Positions 59,385-64,000 of a stretch of 64,000 nt of DNA are shown one piece after another. A program made the position numbers and the translations under genes. Origin of the DNA: Bin87 sp965203195 (GTDB lineage Bacteria; Chloroflexota; Dehalococcoidia; Lucifugimonadales; UBA3495); contig OZ241860.1 in the NCBI GenBank assembly GCA_965203195.1, positions 3,658,001 through 3,722,000 of the forward strand, in the 5' to 3' direction. The notes beneath the pieces were generated by a model that was not told the DNA's origin, did no database searches, and saw only the letters and a program-made list of their open reading frames with translations. Each line of letters starts with the position of its first letter. Position 1 is the first letter of the stretch.

Positions 59385-61313
59385 CTAATCATCGTCGTCG
59401 GGCAGGATGGCTTCTATCCGTTCCAGGATTTGCGCCCATCCCTTGCTGACCAGTTCCCCAGTTGCTCCCGCAATGCCGTGCTGGTCGTTAGCGAACCAAT
59501 TGCCGTTGTGATTTGCTACTCGCATTCTGTAACCCGGCCCTTGCCCCCATTCGCCAACACAACGGGCCCAAAGCAAGTCGTCGGGTTGCATATACTCGGT
59601 ATGAACTTCCCTGCCCATACGCTGCCCAGCCCGGAGCAACAAGTCAGTGTCAGCCGAGATAATACGACGGGCTTCTCGCAGCAGGCCGGAAGCCTCCTGC
59701 AAATCGGGGTTCCGAAGCAAGTTCCTGACGATGGCCCGGAACTCTTCCAATTGAGGAACTACGGCATTGGCAACCATCACGCGGGCACCGTGGCTGAGTT
59801 GCTGGGAGTAGTCCAAGTTGTGCCATTTCCCTTTGCGCCGGATGCTGGCTCGCAAGGAACTGACGTGAACCGTACTGATTTCCCGAAGCAGGCCATCGTG
59901 TACGCTACCATGAAATTGGCCGACCTGACGGTTGCTGTCCAGCCAGATCTTCAAATGGGTGGCCGCTTGCTTTTGAACGACCCTGGCCTGCTCGTTTTCG
60001 TAATTCTTCACCAAGGCATGGGCGTCAACGACCACTTCCTCGAGATGGGCGCGGTGCATCTGACGCAAGCCGCCAACCAGCCCCATCAAGAAGTTGTTGA
60101 GCTGCGCTACTTCGTCATTGCCGGTGTCGAAGAATGCGACGCCCACGCCAGGAAGGTTCGCAGTGGACAAGCTGGATACCACCTGTTCGCGCTTGTAGTG
60201 ATACCCATCCAGCGCGGTGTCCACCTGGTCGCCAAAGTCATCTTTCACCGCCAATGCTTCACCAGAACGCGGCAACACCAGAATGGCGGACTTCGTTTCC
60301 AAATCAGGGTAGCGCGCTTCTACTGACCTCTCCAGAATGGTCTGCACCGAAGTCACCGGCGCAGCGTTGAAAGATGAACAGAGCACCGCAATTGTGTTCG
60401 GTTCGTTCAAATGAGCCATCAGGTCTTCGCGTTCTGCCGTGTCGTCGATCCCTTTGGTGTCGACGATGCGAATTGACAACGAGTCATCGCCAAGGATCCG
60501 TTGCGGAAGCACGACCTCGACACGCTGGGGCAACGAAAACCCAGCGTTTGCGCCGTAGTTCAGCATCCTGAAATTTTCCTGCAACCACGACAAAGGCTCT
60601 TTATCGGACGCGTCCGCGTACCAGATTTCGCGGAGCGTCCGCTTGTGGAGGGCCATCCTGGCCCATATTTCGTCGGCTAGAGCAGTCTCGTCGGGCAACT
60701 GTTCGGCCAAATCTTTGGCCGGGTCGACCGGCACCGTACTCCTGCCATCGGGGCCTCTTTGCGGTATGCGTTGGAGGCCGCTCATGTTTCGGATTGCGCG
60801 TGATACTTCTCTTGCCACCCTGGTCTGGTCATCCGGTCCGGAATCTGACGCCGGCATCAATAGGCGCGCAAACTCGCGGACTTCCTCCCTCAGTTCGGCT
60901 TCGTCCCGGGGCTCAACTACCAGACCGTAGTCCGGCCCGCTCGCGATTTGGACTTCGCAGACGGTAGTTCCGCCGGCGCCCGTTTCGAGGACCGGCGCCG
61001 CCGCGGCTACACCCGGCATACGGTCGGGTATGTTGAGGCCAATGGCACGGCACAAGGCGGTAGTTTTGCCTACGCCGATGTCTCCGATGAAGGCAACGCT
61101 GTGTTCCGTTCCCGCGACCAGTTTTGCCGCGCTTTCCAAGTCGGAACGGAACGCCCCCAGACGCCGCACAAATGCGTTTCTGATGTCCGGATTTTCCGCG
61201 AGCTCCTGGATGCTGTCCAAGGCTTGCTCCGCTTCCCAAAGGAGGGGCGCGTCGGGGTGACCCGGCGGTGGTTCCGACAGATTCCGCCAAGCCCGGCTAC
61301 TGTTGTCAGTCAT
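59385..61313 (-). CDS. large GTPase, dynamin-like/AIG-type, unknown role
   Basis: 642 residues from ATG 61313 (GGAG seven bases upstream). G1 P-loop GDIGVGKTT at 77-85; GGTT at 114-117 could be the switch-I Thr; G3 is DTKGID at 285-290, an unusually long way from G1 because of a ~170-residue helical insertion; LPRSGEAL near 346 occupies the G4 place. The C-terminal 250 residues are helical (VVDAHALVKNYENEQARVVQKQAATHLKIWLD) with no transmembrane segment, and the last 80 contain WARCVGEWGQGPGYRMRVANHNGNW. Base composition is visibly less GC-rich than neighbours, suggesting transfer. Adjacent to phage genes; a defence role is speculative. Confidence 0.75.
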   Translation of the reverse strand: MTDNSSRAWRNLSEPPPGHPDAPLLWEAEQALDSIQELAENPDIRNAFVRRLGAFRSDLESAAKLVAGTEHSVAFIGDIGVGKTTALCRAIGLNIPDRMPGVAAAAPVLETGAGGTTVCEVQIASGPDYGLVVEPRDEAELREEVREFARLLMPASDSGPDDQTRVAREVSRAIRNMSGLQRIPQRGPDGRSTVPVDPAKDLAEQLPDETALADEIWARMALHKRTLREIWYADASDKEPLSWLQENFRMLNYGANAGFSLPQRVEVVLPQRILGDDSLSIRIVDTKGIDDTAEREDLMAHLNEPNTIAVLCSSFNAAPVTSVQTILERSVEARYPDLETKSAILVLPRSGEALAVKDDFGDQVDTALDGYHYKREQVVSSLSTANLPGVGVAFFDTGNDEVAQLNNFLMGLVGGLRQMHRAHLEEVVVDAHALVKNYENEQARVVQKQAATHLKIWLDSNRQVGQFHGSVHDGLLREISTVHVSSLRASIRRKGKWHNLDYSQQLSHGARVMVANAVVPQLEEFRAIVRNLLRNPDLQEASGLLREARRIISADTDLLLRAGQRMGREVHTEYMQPDDLLWARCVGEWGQGPGYRMRVANHNGNWFANDQHGIAGATGELVSKGWAQILERIEAILPDDDD

Positions 61314-61569
61314 TAGACTACTCCGTGTGGAAAGCATCGTTGGGGGAAAATAGCAACTTTGCGCCACCCTGTCAAGGCGATTTCCTTGTCCGGTAGCGGC
61401 GGCAAAATTAATAACTACCACGAGACCGTCCGGGAGATTTGGCCGGCAGCGCCCTGCGCGCGGAACTTTGGGGTTGTGCCGCCAAGACATTTGGAATCGG
61501 CTCTACCTTTATAGCGCCAGATTCCGCTTGCCCGGGCGTGCAGAGGTTAGTTGAAATGGCGACGCGCGG
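61314..61569. other. intergenic region
   Basis: Divides the GTPase gene from the dehydrogenase; it contains AT-richer sequence such as AAAATTAATAACTACC near 61405-61420, which could hold the GTPase promoter, but no clear -35/-10 pair. Confidence 0.4.
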
Positions 61570-62637
61570 CTAGGGGCGGTAGATGCCGCGCATCCGGCGC
61601 ACGGAGGCCAGGCGGGTTTCGGCCAGCAGGTTGGCGGCCCGGGCCGTGGAAATCTCCAGCCGGGCGGATTTGGCGAGGGCCGCCGACATCTGCTCGTAAA
61701 TCCGCTCGGTCTGCTGGCGGGCCCGGGCGGCGTTGTAGGGATGCCCGATCTCGGCGGCCACATTGATGACGCCGCCGGCGTTGATGAGGAAGTCGGGGGC
61801 GTAGATGATGCCCCGCCGGTGGAGTTCCTCGCCGTCGGCGTCCGTGGCCAGCTGGTTGTTGGCGCCGCCGGCGACAATGCGGCAGCGGAGGCGCCCGATG
61901 GTCTCACTGTTGATGACGCCGCCCAGGGCGCAGGGGGCGAATATGTCGCACTCGGCATCGTAAATATCGTCCGGCGCGGCCAGCTGGACGCCCATCTCCC
62001 GGGCGCGGGCGCGGGCGGCTTCGCTCACGTCGGCGGCGATAACCCGGGCGTCCTCGGCCAGCAGATGTTCGGCGGTGCGGGATGCCACCTTGCCGAAGCC
62101 CTGCATGGCCACGGTGCGTCCGCGGAGGGAATCACTACCCCACACGGCGGCGGCGCAGGCGCGCATACCCATGTAGATGCCTAGGCCGGTCATTACGGAA
62201 GTGTCCCCGCTGCCGCCGAGGGTGGTGTCCAGGCCCACCACGTACTCGGTTTCCTCGCGCACGGCTTCTAGGTCCCGTCCGGTGGTGCCGACGTCGGTGG
62301 TAGTGATGTAGCGCCCGCCCAAAGTATTGACGAAACGGCCCCAGGCGCGCAGGAGGCCCTCGGTTTTTTGGGCGCCGGGGTCGCCGATGATGACGCCCTT
62401 GCCGCCGCCCAGGTTGAGGCCGGCGGCGGCGGATTTGTAGGTCATGGCGCGGGCCAGGCGCAGGGCGTCGGCGACGGCGTCGGCTTCGGTGGCATAGTCC
62501 CACATCCGGGCGCCGCCGCAGGAGGGGCCCAGGGTGGTATCGTGGATGGCGATGATGCCGCGGAGGCCCGATTCGGGGTCGCTGTACATCGTCACCTGCT
62601 CGTGGCCCTGCTGCGCCATTGCGTTCAGAGTGTCCAT
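61570..62637 (-). CDS. leucine/valine/glutamate-type amino acid dehydrogenase
   Basis: 355 residues. GGARMW at 41-46, the catalytic lysines K68 (MTYKSAAAG) and K80 (LGGGKGVI), TTDVGT, and a C-terminal Rossmann domain beginning VAMQGFGKVASRTAEHL. The short length (355) and KSAAAGLNLGGGKG block match leucine or valine dehydrogenase rather than glutamate dehydrogenase (about 410-450). It deaminates branched-chain amino acids with NAD(P)+ and is reversible. ATG 62637 lies behind GGAGAGG. Probably monocistronic. Confidence 0.92.
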   Translation of the reverse strand: MDTLNAMAQQGHEQVTMYSDPESGLRGIIAIHDTTLGPSCGGARMWDYATEADAVADALRLARAMTYKSAAAGLNLGGGKGVIIGDPGAQKTEGLLRAWGRFVNTLGGRYITTTDVGTTGRDLEAVREETEYVVGLDTTLGGSGDTSVMTGLGIYMGMRACAAAVWGSDSLRGRTVAMQGFGKVASRTAEHLLAEDARVIAADVSEAARARAREMGVQLAAPDDIYDAECDIFAPCALGGVINSETIGRLRCRIVAGGANNQLATDADGEELHRRGIIYAPDFLINAGGVINVAAEIGHPYNAARARQQTERIYEQMSAALAKSARLEISTARAANLLAETRLASVRRMRGIYRP

Positions 62638-62766
62638 TGCCTTCCTCTCCTGTGCTGTCCGGCCACGGATCGGCTTAACCTGAAAGTGGCCGGGGGCCTG
62701 TCATTCATTATACGATACGCCGCCCTTTTCGGATGACGCTTCCGGCGCTGCGGAGTGGCAACGGAT

Positions 62767-63066
62767 CTAGAGGCCGCTGATGACCTCGTGGCCGTAGTCA
62801 AGCACTTCCAAATCGGGCCGCGTCTGGATGACGAACTCCGCCACTTCGGCCAGCATAGCGTCCACATTGGCGGGGCTACTGGCGATGGCGGCGACGGCCA
62901 GGGTCAGGCTTTGCCGGGCTTCGCCGTCGGCGGCGGCATCGTGGGCCACGGACACATTGAAGCGCGCGCGGATGCGCTGGGTCAGGCTGCGGGCGGCCTG
63001 GCGGCGGGTTTTGAGGCTGCGGCTTGCGGGCAGGCGCAGGTACAGGCGCATAATTCCGACATTCAT
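62767..63066 (-). CDS. DUF503 (YlxP-like) protein
   Basis: 99 residues. MNVGIMRLYLRLPASRSLKTRRQAARSLTQRIRARFNVSVAH and LTLAVAAIASSPANVDAMLAEVAEFVI match DUF503 (YlxP), including the SLKxRRxxxxxLxxRxxxxFNVSVAE-like block. YlxP is often encoded beside rbfA/infB and linked to ribosome assembly; here the neighbours are a dehydrogenase and tRNA-Gln, so the usual context is lost. Small alpha/beta fold. Confidence 0.92.
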   Translation of the reverse strand: MNVGIMRLYLRLPASRSLKTRRQAARSLTQRIRARFNVSVAHDAAADGEARQSLTLAVAAIASSPANVDAMLAEVAEFVIQTRPDLEVLDYGHEVISGL

Positions 63067-63184
63067 TGTGCGGCAAGGGAGGTTGGGCGCGGCGGGGTTT
63101 GCGGGCGGGGCGGTGGCTGGCGTACGCGGCGGGGCCGAAAATCCGAGGGCAGGGCGGGCTAAAAATACCCGGCGGAATGAGGTA

Positions 63185-63214
63185 TTGAAATTGTGGCGGG
63201 CGTCCTGCTATAAT
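63185..63214 (+). promoter_or_regulatory. promoter of tRNA-Gln
   Basis: TTGAAA and TATAAT are 18 bases apart, with TG before the -10. Transcription would start about 30 bases before the tRNA. Confidence 0.75.
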
Positions 63215-63252
63215 CGGCGTACAGCCTGTAACTGGCTTACAGGTGGTTGCGC

Positions 63253-63326
63253 TGGGGATTAGTCTAGTGGTAAGACGCCTGACTCTGGATCAGGTATCAC
63301 AGGTTCGAATCCTGTATCCCCAGCCA
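63253..63326 (+). tRNA. tRNA-Gln (anticodon CTG)
   Basis: 74 bases with encoded CCA. Perfect TGGGGAT/ATCCCCA acceptor stem, D-loop AGTGGTAA, anticodon arm CCTGA-CTCTGGA-TCAGG with anticodon CTG (reads CAG), and ACAGG-TTCGAAT-CCTGT T-arm. Confidence 0.97.
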
Positions 63327-63385
63327 TTTTTTGTGCGCGGCGCGGGCGGCCGGCAATACGGCGCGTCCAGTAGCGGGGGCGGCTA

Positions 63386-64000
63386 GGCCGTGTTGACATT
63401 TTGGTGTTATCATTGCGGCATGGCAAACTTGGAACTGACATCCTACCAATGGGACAAAATCCTCACCTTCCTCCGCAGCCGCTCCGACCTCTACGTCGGC
63501 TGTGAAACCGATTGCCGACGCTTCATCACCGCCGTACTTTGGATCGCCCGCTCCGGCGCCCCCTGGCGAATGCTGCCTGCGGAATACGGCAAATGGAACT
63601 CCATCTACCGACGCTACGCCAACTGGTGCGACCGAGGCATCTGGACGGCGCTCCACCAACACTTGGCCGATGACCCGGACACTGAATACCTCATCATTGA
63701 CAGTACCATCGTCCGCGCCCACCCCGACGCCGCCGGCGCCCCGAAAAAGGGGGCGGTCAAGACGCTCAAGCGTTAGGGCGCAGTCGGGGCGGGTTCAGTA
63801 CCAAAGTGCACATCACAGTGGACGGGCTGGGCAATCCTTTGCGGTTCATCCTGACGGGAGGCCAGGAGAACGACATTACCCAGGCCGAAGCGTTGCTGTC
63901 CGGCTACGCCGGGGAGTATGTGATTGCGGACAAGGGATACGATGCCCAGTGGCTGCGGGAGTGGATTGCGGAGTTGGGGATGACGGCGGTGATACCGGGG
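63386..64000 (+). mobile_element. IS5-family (IS427-like) element, copy D (cut by window edge)
   Basis: Begins GGCCGTGTTGACATTT after TA (63384-63385), 57 bases past tRNA-Gln. By comparison with the complete copies it should end near 64195. Confidence 0.93.
63420..64000 (+). CDS. IS427-type transposase, -1 frameshift (copy D, partial)
   Basis: OrfA 63420-63776, slippage run A5G5 at 63744-63753, and the OrfB frame to the window edge. The first two DDE Asp residues are present; the region with the Glu lies beyond the window. Nearly identical to copies A-C. Confidence 0.9.

Overview
This is a GC-rich, gene-dense bacterial chromosome segment with bacterial -35/-10 promoters, Shine-Dalgarno (SD) sites, and a sprinkling of TTG/GTG starts. 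The mixture of genes (formate-tetrahydrofolate ligase, lactate-utilisation LutABC, AbgB-like amidohydrolases, a benzoylformate-decarboxylase-like enzyme, Asp-box beta-propeller, tRNA-Sec, many toxin-antitoxin-like pairs and insertion sequences) and the absence of outer-membrane genes would suit a Chloroflexota (Dehalococcoidia/SAR202-like) genome, but this is a low-confidence inference; no rRNA or other decisive marker is present.

Layout. 0-18 kb: metabolic genes (dienelactone hydrolase end, fhs, a DNA methyltransferase, a ThDP enzyme, VOC protein, alpha/beta hydrolase, cysteine desulfurase, Bax-inhibitor-1 protein, polyprenol-kinase-like protein, two M20 amidohydrolases, glycerate kinase) interleaved with toxin-antitoxin-like modules: a partly deleted tandem duplication of a BrnT/BrnA locus and a single-chain MNT-HEPN protein. 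18-22.5 kb: a minus-strand lutA-lutB-(DNA methyltransferase)-lutC-MNT-HEPN run, with a dead IS1 just upstream. 23.6-30.8 kb: an unknown gene, tRNA-Sec directly downstream of trxA, a natural fusion of an RlmD-type 23S rRNA methyltransferase with Maf, tatB-tatC facing tatA, and a coiled-coil repeat protein. 30.9-33.3 kb: a decayed mutator-like IS, an unknown gene and a dispersed repeat. 33.3-37.7 kb: ybaB, dnaX, argJ-argB. 37.7-46.6 kb: two accessory cassettes (coiled-coil protein + ABC-type ATPase + PIN-like protein; and two unknown genes + a protease-dead ImmA/IrrE-like protein) around a class-V aminotransferase and an Asp-box propeller, then a P-loop kinase and an MFS transporter.

46.9-52.2 kb is an IS hot spot: three tandem copies of a small membrane-protein gene are broken by two adjacent 810-bp IS5/IS427-like elements and an IS1-family element, and another IS5 copy splits a phage prohead-protease gene. 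52.2-59.3 kb holds HK97-type protease, capsid, connector, tail and tail-hub-like genes, with two opposite-strand duplicated membrane coiled-coil genes and a 164-bp MITE among them; no terminase, portal, integrase or lysis gene is visible. 59.4-61.3 kb is a large compositionally atypical GTPase, followed by a leucine-dehydrogenase-like gene, DUF503, tRNA-Gln and a fourth IS5 copy cut by the window edge.

Functionally, fhs, glycerate kinase and the serine/alanine-glyoxylate-type aminotransferase would fit one-carbon/glyoxylate-serine metabolism; LutABC oxidises lactate; argJ-argB belong to the cyclic arginine pathway. The most interesting candidates are the three-gene coiled-coil/ATPase/PIN operon, the RlmD-Maf fusion, the terminase-less capsid-tail island with its neighbouring GTPase, and the duplicated, differentially decayed BrnTA locus.
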